Source: Gnetum montanum
Taxonomy: Eukaryota; Streptophyta; Gnetopsida; Gnetales; Gnetaceae
NCBI GenBank assembly: GCA_015680685.1
Contig: MNCI01004872.1
Coordinates: 126,001 to 186,000, forward strand
Direction of reading: 5' to 3'
Length of the DNA stretch: 60,000 bases
Position numbers and translations under genes: made by a program. Positions within the stretch are counted from its first letter, which is position 1, and every line of letters begins with the position of its first letter. Under the pieces are notes generated by a model. The model saw only the letters and a list, made by a program, of their open reading frames with translations. It ran no database searches and was not told the DNA's origin. Positions 48,601 through 58,521 of the stretch are shown piece by piece.

Positions 48601-50008
48601 TCTATAATCACACAAAGATCAATTGTAGTAAGGTTATTAAAAGAAGTTCAATTATTTCATACCTTACTTATTGCCTTTAGTGTGATTTTAGAGTTAGAAA
48701 TTTTTTCAAGGAAGTTGCCCTAAAAGTTTAATGTCGGACTTGGTTTGTTTAAGTGACACATCAAAGAACACATAATGGTTTTGAGGAATGTTTGAGAAAA
48801 TTATGACAAAGGGAAGAATAGATTTGGCAATGAAGTGCTTGGAGGGTATAAAATGATGTGATGGTGTGCAACAAGTACAAATTACAAAAGTCACGCAAGT
48901 GGATCCTCCCCAAAGTAGGTTCCAACCTATAATGCCCTTGCGTAACCATACCTAAAAATGTCCGTAGGCACTAGAAGGGTTAAATGTAATCTATACTGAT
49001 TCAACAAAACATAGACATGTTAGATACCATCGCGATGAGGTATGAATTCTATGCCACATAAGATACAAGTCAAAAATTCTTGAATGACAAGATGGGATGA
49101 ATCATAGAAGGGATTATAGAGATTGGGACATGAGGTAACTGACTCAAGGCACAATGAATCTTGAGTGTAGGGCATGATTAATGTGTCATTAGCCCATTTC
49201 TCCAAACTCAAGACTAAGTCCATTCTTTCAATCAATGGCATCGCATTGCTTCATCCAATGATGGACAACTATAAGAGCACCATGACAGCAAGGTGTACGA
49301 TCACTTGGCATTTTTTTCAAGGAAGGAGTGATTTGGAATTGCTTTGTGACATTTTGATCTTGATCTTTTCTTTTTTTTCTTTCTGTGTGGCCACTTTGGC
49401 ACACTCTTCTTGCTTTTTTTTTCTTTATCTTTTTGATGCGTAATCCAGAGAAGTCACCTACCTTTAGGCATGGGTGCATGTCTTTTTAGTGGGATCCCCT
49501 AGAATAGCATTGGTTTTTTTTTATTTTGTTGTTTTTTTTATTGAATGCCTTTATTACTCTTACTCCCATTTTTCATTAGATCTACAAGGATCTTAGTACA
49601 CCCAGGCTGCATGGTAACTCCTACAAATGTCACCAAAGAGAATCCACAAGTCCCTTGATGTCACACCCTGGCCATTCCATCTTGGTCCATCCTTCTTTGC
49701 TTTGGGTATAATGAGCACAAAATTACTTTTAAGTTTTCATGATGGTAAGAATATCATTGTACCTAGAGTAGAACCTCTTATTAATAGAATGGGTGGATGT
49801 GATGTCTTGCTGTCCAAGTGATTAGTCACCAGAGACTTGATAGCATAGAAGAACACCTCAACCAATGCGTCACATGAGTGTTTTATTCATAGATGAGATT
49901 ACTCATAAAAAAGATAAAAAGAAAAAACAATAAATAAAAAGATGAAAAACTAGAAAACAAAAAATTGTAAAATTGAAGAAAAGGAAAAACATTTATTAAT
50001 TTTTCTTG
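48601..50008 (-). other. Conserved non-coding spacer of copy B
   Basis: Matches parts of copies A and C; for example CCTCCCCAAAGTAGG at 48905 pairs with 59755, and the T-rich run at 49365-49425 with the A-rich run at 59160-59225. No credible gene. Confidence 0.6.
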
Positions 50009-52339
50009 TTAGAATGGAGGATATCCCCCATAACTAAACTTTTGATCATGGCAAGAATTAATAAATGGAAGGTTTGGATCTATGCATTTTGGAAATATTG
50101 GGACCTGGTCATATCCAAACCATTGGGTGTCTTTGGATGTGGTGGTTGGAATGTACCCAAATTGGGGTTCACACACTTTATTAAAGTTGACATAGTGGGG
50201 CAAGTTATAAGATGTGGTTAATTGATAAGGAGTTAACCCACTATGGCACCCATGACTGTAAGATAGTATGCAAGGATTAATATGTCTCCCTACATGGCTA
50301 TATTCATTGGGCTACATGGTTGTTGAAGTGTTAATTGGTGGCCTAGATAGAGTAATAGGAGGCATTGAGTTCGAGGAGGAATATGCATCATAGTGTTGAA
50401 CTTGTGTTGAGTTGAAGGATGCAGTGGTTCTAGAACCATGATGTCTCTTTCTATGGTCTTGCCTAAAGAAAGGACACTTTTGACATTGTGGAGGGTTCCC
50501 ATTGTTGTTGATAGTAGCAACATAAGTAATGTTCATGGGTTGATGTTGTGGTGCAAAACCTTCTGGCATAACTGGTGGCAATGTAGAAGGAGGTGAATGA
50601 TGAGAATATTGAGGGTGAAGAGAAGTGTAAGAAACATGAGGTGGTGATCTTGTTGGAGAGGACATGGGTTGATAGTACTCAGGAGAATGATAATGATGTG
50701 GTGAAATAGAGGATGTTGACCCAGTCGGGGAAATAGGATGCTGAACATAATAAGTGCTTAGGTTCAAATGGTATGAAGGGTGTGACCAATCTTATGGTGG
50801 CCTTCCCCATGATTGGGGTTTTTGCCACTATGGTTGAACCTAGTATTTCTGTATGAAATTTGGATGTAACATTCCTTCCCAATGCTCATGTAAATGTGAA
50901 AATATTGGACATTGGCCTTTGTGGTGATCGTACAGGAAAATATTACATTGATACATATGATTGGTAGTTGAGTTCTTATCCTTATTCTCTTCAACCCTTT
51001 TTTTTTTATTGTCTAGTGGTGTTCTGTCCTGTTTCCTGGTTTGCCATGGTTCTTCCTCTAATAATGTTGGCATATTCTCCACATCTTTCATGTACCCAGT
51101 CCATCATCTTATTGATCTTTGCCTCAATTTCATCTAGTGATTGTAGGATTGGAAAAGATGTTTCCACCTCCTTGAAGTGAGTTGATTTCTCCTCTTCATG
51201 ATCATGGACCCTTGCTAAGTTGAGATTTTGGTCCTGTTGAGAACTTTCAACATTCTTCCATTTAGCTATTTCTCCTTCTTCTTTTGCTACCTATTGGATG
51301 AGCTCTTGGAGTTTGTGGGTCCATAGCTCATATAGTTGACTTGGGGCATACATCCCTAGGGTCTCCCTTGTTTCATTATGGAGCCCATCCATGATGTGGT
51401 ACATTATCCTTTCCTCAGAGAATCCATGGCCTAGGCAATTGTTTAATAATGAATAGTATCTTTCTAAGGCCATGTTCAAGGGTTCATACTACCCCTATTT
51501 CCATTCTTGGATTTTTCTCCTCAAGCCTGACACTCTTGCATAGGTTTGATATCTTTCATTGAAGAGTTCTACCATTGTCAGCCAACGTCAAATTGATTGT
51601 GATCTTAAGGACATATACCAGACTTTTTCTTGGCCAATGAGTGTCATAGGAAAGAGCTTAAATTTTTTCCACCCATTATCAATATTTTTCCATACATAGG
51701 CATCATAGAAGGCTTGTAAATGATGTTGTGGATCTAAATCATAGCCTCTTGAAAACTTGGGAAAGTTATTTAAATCAAGCTAGGTAGACGACTTTCGTTG
51801 TGATGCCTATGGGATATTCGAACAACCTCTTGTATATGCATTAGGCTCTTAGTGGTTAGCAAGGGTTCATCGTCACTAGGTAGGTTATGAATTTGCGAGT
51901 TGGGATGATGTTTTCTTCATTCATGTTGGCATTTCTGACTTTGCTCGTGGGTTCGATTTTTATTTCTATGTCGACCCCTTGAAAGACAGTCATCCATGTC
52001 ACAACTTGACGTTGAAGGAACAGAGGAAGAGAAAGAACTAGAAGACTCGTCATGAATTTTTTAGGTCTTCCAATCATCCTTAGATAGATTCCTATTAACT
52101 ATTGAGAAGGTCTTAGGCCTTACGGGCCCCTTCGTTCTATGGGATGTCCCATCCTTATTAGAAGTGCTAGAGTTGGATGACAAGAGTTTGTGAGTACTAT
52201 CAGGGTGCTCATGAGCATAGGAAACCCCTACATAGGATTAAGTACTCCTAATTTCATCTTCATCATCATATATTTCATTGGTTCTCCAATGAATTGCCTC
52301 ACTAGTTGTTGCATTAACATCATCTTGTGAGAGAGACAT
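50009..52339 (-). pseudogene. Gag of copy B, decayed, no protease
   Basis: Start MSLSQDDVNATTSE at 52339. Its N-terminus differs from copies A and C (no HPDEYVP block). Collinear blocks follow: PLLTTKSLMHIQEVVRI (near 51835), ERYYSLLNNCLGHGFSEERI and MDGLHNETRETLGMYAPSQL (51470-51320), a Cys-His box with one Cys lost (CNIFLYDHHKGQCP, near 50950), a Tyr/Pro/His-rich stretch, then KCPFFRQDHRKRHHG (near 50455). Where C goes on to protease, B ends with an unrelated tail containing YNLPHYVNFNKVCEPQFGYI up to a stop at 50009. Frameshifts occur in 51150-51900. Confidence 0.75.
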
Positions 52340-52452
52340 TGTTGTGAACTTGTGTGTGACTTATTTGCAGTTACTTCTTTCTAAAAGATATATTATGAAT
52401 ATTTTGTTACAGTGATCTTGTATGATATAACTAATCTAAATAACTCACACCA

Positions 52453-52470
52453 TCCTCGGAAATGGTACCA
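52453..52470 (-). promoter_or_regulatory. Primer-binding site of copy B, tRNA-Asp type (mutated)
   Basis: Minus strand TGGTACCATTTCCGAGGA against TGGCGCCGTTGCCGGGGA in copy C, one base after the LTR end. Confidence 0.75.
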
Positions 52471-52471
52471 A

Positions 52472-53357
52472 TGATGAGTGGCGAGGTACCCCTACACTCA
52501 ACCATATGAATACAAGCATGTACACATGATCTGGTTGAACTCCACAGACAAACTAGTTATGGTATCTAGATAGTTACATGTTGATCGCAGTTCGTTGTCG
52601 TCCCCCCCAGACTAGTATTTTCTTTGTCACATATGGTTTAGTCTAGAATGAGGTGTATGATATGATTTCTAACACTAGGATACTCCTAGAGACAATGGAA
52701 AATAATCTCGATTAAACTAATAAGCAATAGAAAATGAAGTCTAAGTTAGCCTAAGTGCAATGAGCATCCATCCGTAATCATCTGTACACATCTTGGACCT
52801 CATGTACTATTTATGGGATTACCAAGCATACATTACTTGAGTGCTCCTAGATACGCTACTGGGTTACCAAGTAGTTACACTTCAATGTTCATGATTAAGT
52901 TGTACTCATTCCGCATTTAACAACAAGAATAGTAAATGATGGTAAAGAAATATTAACTAAGAAAATAATAAATAAAAATAACAATTAAACAATCAAAACT
53001 AAGTGAATGCTATAATGATGGAGTAATCTCAATATTTATTGTTGTTCATGTACGTGTCCAAGTATGTCACACTTGAACAAAGGTTCTATACAATTACAAG
53101 CATCACACTGAGGGCAAGCACTTGGGAAAATAGTCTAACTCCTTTGAAAACAAACTACAAGAGCTTCGCTACAATTTGAACATAAGATGCCTAAATGTGG
53201 TGGGTGCATGCATATTTATAGTGGAAAATGAACTCTACATTTATGAGGCCATGTCAATGCATAGACAGATGCATCAACAGGGTCATGTTGACATGACTAC
53301 ATTGATAGGGCTTCGTTGATGCAGCCCAGTTGATGTTGTCCACTAGATGCTTCATCA
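52472..53357 (-). repeat. 5' LTR of copy B
   Basis: 886 bases. TATAAATA on the minus strand at 53213-53220 and a degenerate AATAAA-like site near 53035 correspond to the promoter and poly(A) signals of copy C. Confidence 0.9.
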
Positions 53358-53362
53358 AGTCT

Positions 53363-53950
53363 CTTTACAAATCATAAAAATCGCATTCATTATCAATTCT
53401 AATACATTTAATCTTTTACCAATTTCATTTTCAATCATATTCTTGAATGTAACAAACCTCTTAAAGACATTAAACTTCTTTGCAATGCAAGTTTAAATAT
53501 TCTAGTAAAATCATCAATAGTAAGCAAGAAATACTTACTACCATTAAGTCCTATTATGTCAAAGAATCTACATACATTCATATGAATTAGTTCTAATTTC
53601 TCTATGAAACTAAAACTTACTAATTTGAAGCGTGCCTTTGTGAGCTTAACATGTCAGCATACTTTTTCCATCTAACCCATTTGGGACAATCCTCTTATAG
53701 CTAGATATTGGATCAATGTTTAAACAGTATTTAAGTTGGAAATGTCTAAGCTTCGTATGCCAAAGCTTGCTACTATTTTCCCTAGAAGTTAATGTTAGTT
53801 ATTTTTAAAAGCTAGTTATTGAATAAACATTATTTACAACATGATAAAGAGATGTCTAAAATTTTTTATCTTTGTACTAAAGAATGCACTTTTTATTTGA
53901 AAAAGAAATATCATATCATTCTTTAGAAAATTAAACAACACTTTAACTTA
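53363..53950 (-). pseudogene. Ty1/copia integrase remnant
   Basis: On the minus strand: KLVSFSFIEKLELIHMNVCR (near 53600), GLNGSKYFLLTIDDFTRIFK (near 53530) and further degraded sequence to the edge of copy B. This is the integrase core start of copia elements (LELIH-DVCG and GSKYF--IDD). The first catalytic Asp has become Asn in HMNV; the Asp pair of IDD is kept. It is the target into which copy B inserted. The part that should lie left of copy B is not readable. Confidence 0.75.
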
Positions 53951-53986
53951 TTATGCAAACTGATGAGACGCGGTTTACACTAGGCC

Positions 53987-54061
53987 GCGATATCGCGTCC
54001 CATGCGATATCGCGTACGCGATATCGCGTCTTCTCCTGCGATATCGCGTACGCGATATCGC
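53987..54061 (+). promoter_or_regulatory. Five copies of palindrome GCGATATCGC
   Basis: Copies at 53987, 54004, 54018, 54038 and 54052. Two pairs are joined by GTAC so that 54004-54027 and 54038-54061 are perfect 24-base palindromes. The array ends 15 bases before the TATA box, so a transcription-factor or enhancer role is likely (inference). LTRs of A and B have no such array. Confidence 0.75.
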
Positions 54062-54075
54062 GTCCCGCCGCCATA

Positions 54076-54087
54076 TCTATAAATAAG
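54076..54087 (+). promoter_or_regulatory. TATA box of the copy C LTR
   Basis: TCTATAAATAAG, conserved in position in copies A and B (TATAAATA). Transcription would start roughly 30 bases downstream. Confidence 0.75.
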
Positions 54088-54251
54088 AGGCGGCACTCCC
54101 TTCATTTCCCAATCCTGGCTAGTGTAGCGAAGCTCTGGCAGATTGATCACTCCAGAGTTAGAATTTTTCCCCATGTGCCCGCAGTAGGAGTCCTAGAGTG
54201 AACGGCTCTTTATTCGAGCAGCTTGTAACCTGAACCCAAGTTGTGTACGGC

Positions 54252-54257
54252 AATAAA
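54252..54257 (+). terminator. Poly(A) signal in the copy C LTR
   Basis: AATAAA, followed by GACGAACTTG. The equivalent AATAAAGA is present in copies A and B (near 29460 and 47660, minus strand), marking the end of the R region. Confidence 0.6.
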
Positions 54258-55031
54258 GACGAACTTGTTTGGATAAACCTTGCAGCACGTGGTTTCATTT
54301 ATTGCTTTATTTCCTGCTTTCCTAGTGCGTTCAAGTACGACTTGATTACGAGCGTCTACGGACGTGTACGGCTAGTCAAGGAATCGGCTGCTTGACGCAA
54401 TGCATGAGTACGACTCAATTACGAGCATTGGATGCTTGGTAACCCAGTAGCGTATTCCAGGATTCTGCGCTTGGTAACTCCCGGGTCTAATGTGTACGGC
54501 TAGTTGAGGAATCGGCTGCTCATTGCTAGGCTAGATCGTGTGATAAGTACGACTTAGTTACGAGCACCCACGGGTGTGTACGGCTGGCTAAGGAATCGGC
54601 TGCTTATCACACGTAGGCTAAATAGGTGCCTCAGTACGACCACTTCGAGCACTTGCGTTACGTGTGGCGATCCCAGTAACGATTAGCGTTTGGTAAGCTG
54701 CAGTTGCATAGTTCAGGGTGTGTCCGGTAAGTGGGAACGGATGCTGACGCTAGTTAATTTAGACTTAGACCTTAGTTAGAGTTAGCTTAGTTTCTCAACC
54801 CTTTCTCCTGGTAGCATAGAAGATAAGCCGAAAATACCAAAAAAATCACATACCTCAGACTTGCTTAACCATACACCGTGACACATACAAGCAAGCCTGG
54901 GAAGACAACGAACGATTAACCCCAAGTGTTTCTTGTGGCGTTAAGGCATTTAGTCTGCGGAGTTCGACCGGATCGCGCGTGTACGCTCGTATTCGTATGG
55001 TGGAGTGTAGGGGTACCTCGCCACTCATCAT

Positions 55032-55049
55032 TGGCGCCGTTGCCGGGGA
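55032..55049 (+). promoter_or_regulatory. Primer-binding site, exact match to plant tRNA-Asp
   Basis: TGGCGCCGTTGCCGGGGA is the full complement of the 3' end of plant tRNA-Asp(GTC), including CCA. The same primer is used by Athila-type elements. It lies one base after the LTR. Confidence 0.9.
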
Positions 55050-55176
55050 CTAAGTGTTTTTTCGCCAATTTAACATAAGGGATATCACTCACATCGTTGT
55101 GAGCTTAAAACGAACCTTAGGGTTAATCAGTTAATCAAGAACAATAAATAACGGTGAAATTAGCACACCAATAGAA

Positions 55177-58100
55177 ATGGCTTCTTCTCACGAAATCAAC
55201 TCACCTAAGGACAATACAGGAGAAAGTCAGCATCATACACATAACCGCAATCAACCATGTCCTCAACAGTCTAAGGTCACATATACTCATCCCGATGAGT
55301 ATGTGCCAGATTTTACCTTTGTTTTCCATCAAGATGAGCAACTGCGGTGGAGAGACATGCAAGGTAACATCGTGTTACCCCCAGATCGATCCGCTCCCAA
55401 CATGCTTTCCCGTGCTTTGGTACAGTATGGCATGCATGAGCTGCTTGCTGAATACGTTTTGGATGATTATGACACAAGGGATTATCATCCCACAAATGCC
55501 CAACGTATTCGGGATGCAAGGCAGGAGAGCCAACATTCACTATTGAAGGGCAAGGTTCCCCACGTCATTAGTGAAATAGGAGAAGAGGAACCCCTCACGA
55601 TGGGTTTCTTAGAAAATGATGTTCCTCCTCCTCACTCTAGTGAAGAGGTTAGGCATCAGGGCCTTAGATCAACGATACATATTCCAGGCTCTGATCCCCG
55701 TGAGCACCAGCTGTTCACGGCAGGAACAATCACTCGCACTAATGACGGACTCGTTGATCGTCACAACGATCGGGGCCGAAGCAGCCGAAGAGAAGGCAAG
55801 AAACATCACCATGGTGATGGATCCCCTTCTTCTTCCCCTTCATCACATCATTCACCCTCTCCTTCCACATCTGGGCGCAGCCACCATGAGCATAACGCGG
55901 AAAGTAAAGGTAGAAGAGATGAAATGCCTCGACAAGAAGGTCGAGAGGAGTTAGGACAAGGACAAGGACGTAGGGAGAATAGGGAACCACAACGTAGACA
56001 TCACAGACGTCATGAAAGAGATGATCATGACGAACCCCTATTCGCAACCCGAAGTATGCTTGACATTAGAGAGGCAGTTAGGATTCCCACAAGGCATTTG
56101 AAAGACAGTAGGATCAAGCGTTTGGATATAAATAATATCCCACGTTTTGAAGGGGGATACAACGCTGATCCTCAACATCATTTACAGGCATTCCACGACG
56201 CCTGTGCCTTGCAGAACATAGACAATGAGTGGCAGAAACTCAAGTTGTTCCCAAGGACACTCACTAAAGAAGCGGAAAGCTGGTACCGGTCCTTAGAACC
56301 GGAAACCATCAGGAGGTGGAGTACGATGCTCGAATTGTTCAACAACAAATATCAAACGTACTCCAGAGTGTCTAACTTGCGTAAGCAGATCCAAGGCTGG
56401 AAACAAGGAGCTCATGAATCCTTGGATGCTGCCATGGCCCGTTACTACACATTGCTACATCGTTGCCCGGGCCATGGGTACGCTAAGCGGGATCAACTTC
56501 GCCACCTCGTGGATGGGCTACGAAATGAAACGAGAAGAACTCTTGGGACTTACGCCCAAGGGAGACTCTCCCAACTAAGAGCCCATGAAGTTGAAGTATT
56601 GTTGGAACAAGTAGCGCAAGAAGAGGGTGAGCTACGGAAAAGAGAAAGTGCGGAGGAATACAACCGTGATCCCTCCCTTCGTAAGAAGGGAGTGAAATTC
56701 TGTGATGAGGAGGATGAGTCACCACTCGAAGAGTTGGTGAACAGGAAAACCGTGCCGATCCAAAAGTTAACAACGGAGGTATCGGCTAAGGTAGACCAAA
56801 TGTGGGATTCCTTAGACTCACGAATAGAAACAGTTTTGAAAATCGTAGAAGAGTCTAAGGATGAGCAAAGTAGTGATAAAAGCAAAAACATGCGGAGAAA
56901 CTTTAACCCTGCACATAACAAGGGTAAGGGAAAAATCTCTAACTCCGATGAGGCTGAAAATTCTGATTCAGACAATGACGGTGGATGTGAGGTCTGCTAT
57001 TATGACCATCCTAAGGGATGTTGTCCAATTATCTCACATCTGCAGGAGTCTGGGGTGTATGCATTAAATCCAAGACTTAATCAACGGCAAACACCCAGAA
57101 GGTTACCTTATCCACAAGGTAACCCGAGGCAGTTCCACCAACCCTTGACGTATTATCCAAGTGGAACACCTCCGCAGCCCATCGAGCAACATCAGCAGTG
57201 GCAATACCCACAGTCATGGGGGATGCCACAGCCAACACATCGATACCCTTACCGGCAGCCTGATCCTTATGGTTATTATGTGCAGCAGCCAGTTTCTCCA
57301 GGTGACGCTATGAGTCACACTCCACGCCGTCACTACTACGCTCGGGAGTACTTCAGAAGGACTCCTTCTCCTCCGGGAGACATTCCACATTCTGTCCATC
57401 CTCTAACTCCACCCGCACCTTTTCCTCAAGTAGTTCCCATAACACCTCCTGCTCCAACAATGCAAGGGGAATTACCTACCCAACCGCAGCAACGTCACGC
57501 CGCGAGATCTGTAAATATTCAGAGTGTAAATATCCAACCGGACACTAGTTCTGGCGATAACTGTACAAAAAAGAGACCCTTTTTCAGAACTAGGAGCCCG
57601 GATAGGCTCTCGCAACAACAAGCGGACGGGTATATGTATAGGCCTCTAACTACTAACACTTCGGAGCACCCTTCAGTCCAAGGGAATGTAACGCATACGG
57701 TTATGCTAACACATACCGTAACTGACTGGATCAAGGTAGGCCACCTTCCCAGGAAACTAACTGATCCTGGGAGTCCCTTTATTCATTTGCAGATCGCTGG
57801 GAATGCACCACATCGAGCTCTTCTTGACTCAGGTTCCGGAGTCAACTTAATTTCGCGAAAGATGTATCACGCCTGGAACCTGCCCCAACTTAAGAAGAGC
57901 AACATCCAACTAGAGCTGGCAGACCAGTCCATCACTATTCCCTTGGGTTTGGTGGAGGACGTTATCACCACTGTGTGTGGTTGGTCCTACCCAGCGGATT
58001 TCCTAGTGATCGATGTTAACAACAACGAAGGGGACTTCCCAATTATAATGGGAAGGGCATGGCTAAGCACAGTAGATGCATGCCTTAGGATCCGTGATCT

Positions 58101-58521
58101 TTCCTTGGAAATCTCCAAGATAAACATATGTGGAAAGATCGAGAAGAGGATAGTTCCATGCATCACATACAGTGATTCATCGGGTGATGACACGGAGGAA
58201 ATGTCTCCATGTCACAGGTGTGCCCAGGAAACTCTGCAACAAAGATGCCTGTATGTAGCAACCACACAAGAAGTAGTAGACACCCCGTGGTTGACAGCTT
58301 CTCATAAGAGCAAACAAATATGCATGGAACGAACTGAGGCAACTCATGCCAACAACCGTGGCATAGACACATTGGAACGTGAGCGTCGCCAACTTCCAAC
58401 CCTGAATTTAAGATCATCAATTGGGAGAAGTTGGGCACTGCTTAGAAATTCAAATAGGCGCTCACTACTTCGGATCTCTCCCTCACAACTCAGTCATGGG
58501 GGAGATGGCCACCTATGCTAA
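55177..58521 (+). CDS. Gag-protease polyprotein of copy C, intact
   Basis: 1114 residues, uninterrupted. The N-terminal region has HPDEYVP (38-44), found again in copy A. A highly charged Arg/His/Glu stretch follows (about 185-285). The gag core (about 286-470) has RFEGGYNADPQHHLQAFH, WYRSLEP and GLRNETRRTLGTYAQGRL, of Athila/Tat style. A Cys-His box CEVCYYDHPKGCC (near 604) has spacing C-x2-C-x3-H-x3-C, slightly shorter than the usual knuckle. A Pro/Tyr/Gln-rich linker comes next, then an aspartic protease with LLDSGSGVNLIS (Asp near 884) and FPIIMGRAWLS (near 956). The end, 130 residues with a CHRCAQETLQQRC cluster, is not polymerase. Gag builds the particle; protease matures it. The ATG at 55177 (GAAATGGCT) is the first in frame after the primer site. 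Confidence 0.9.
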   Translation: MASSHEINSPKDNTGESQHHTHNRNQPCPQQSKVTYTHPDEYVPDFTFVFHQDEQLRWRDMQGNIVLPPDRSAPNMLSRALVQYGMHELLAEYVLDDYDTRDYHPTNAQRIRDARQESQHSLLKGKVPHVISEIGEEEPLTMGFLENDVPPPHSSEEVRHQGLRSTIHIPGSDPREHQLFTAGTITRTNDGLVDRHNDRGRSSRREGKKHHHGDGSPSSSPSSHHSPSPSTSGRSHHEHNAESKGRRDEMPRQEGREELGQGQGRRENREPQRRHHRRHERDDHDEPLFATRSMLDIREAVRIPTRHLKDSRIKRLDINNIPRFEGGYNADPQHHLQAFHDACALQNIDNEWQKLKLFPRTLTKEAESWYRSLEPETIRRWSTMLELFNNKYQTYSRVSNLRKQIQGWKQGAHESLDAAMARYYTLLHRCPGHGYAKRDQLRHLVDGLRNETRRTLGTYAQGRLSQLRAHEVEVLLEQVAQEEGELRKRESAEEYNRDPSLRKKGVKFCDEEDESPLEELVNRKTVPIQKLTTEVSAKVDQMWDSLDSRIETVLKIVEESKDEQSSDKSKNMRRNFNPAHNKGKGKISNSDEAENSDSDNDGGCEVCYYDHPKGCCPIISHLQESGVYALNPRLNQRQTPRRLPYPQGNPRQFHQPLTYYPSGTPPQPIEQHQQWQYPQSWGMPQPTHRYPYRQPDPYGYYVQQPVSPGDAMSHTPRRHYYAREYFRRTPSPPGDIPHSVHPLTPPAPFPQVVPITPPAPTMQGELPTQPQQRHAARSVNIQSVNIQPDTSSGDNCTKKRPFFRTRSPDRLSQQQADGYMYRPLTTNTSEHPSVQGNVTHTVMLTHTVTDWIKVGHLPRKLTDPGSPFIHLQIAGNAPHRALLDSGSGVNLISRKMYHAWNLPQLKKSNIQLELADQSITIPLGLVEDVITTVCGWSYPADFLVIDVNNNEGDFPIIMGRAWLSTVDACLRIRDLSLEISKINICGKIEKRIVPCITYSDSSGDDTEEMSPCHRCAQETLQQRCLYVATTQEVVDTPWLTASHKSKQICMERTEATHANNRGIDTLERERRQLPTLNLRSSIGRSWALLRNSNRRSLLRISPSQLSHGGDGHLC

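Larger units (their letters stand above)
47096..53357 (-). mobile_element. Copy B: complete tRNA-Asp-primed, gag-only LTR element
   Basis: LTRs 47096-47979 and 52472-53357, flanked by AGTCT on both sides (47091-47095 and 53358-53362), a perfect 5-base target duplication. Going along the minus strand: 5' LTR, primer-binding site, gag, spacer, short second ORF, polypurine tract, 3' LTR. It is 6262 bases long. No protease, reverse transcriptase, RNase H or integrase is readable. The two LTRs differ at very roughly one base in ten by eye, so the insertion is old. Confidence 0.9.
53961..55030 (+). repeat. 5' LTR of copy C
   Basis: 1070 bases with perfect 7-base inverted ends TGATGAG and CTCATCA. 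It includes palindromes (53987-54061), a TATA box and a poly(A) signal. The downstream part (54330-54650) holds three copies of a unit containing TGTACGGCTAG...GGAATCGGCTGCT and several GTACGACT-ATTACGAGC words. Confidence 0.9.

Noticed and set aside
47096-53357. Envelope-like gene in copy B or A
   Set aside because: The second ORF is where Athila elements have an envelope-like gene, but no signal peptide or membrane segment is visible.
55739-56975. Minus-strand open frames opposite gag of copy C
   Set aside because: They overlap an intact 1114-codon gene and read as low-complexity antisense.
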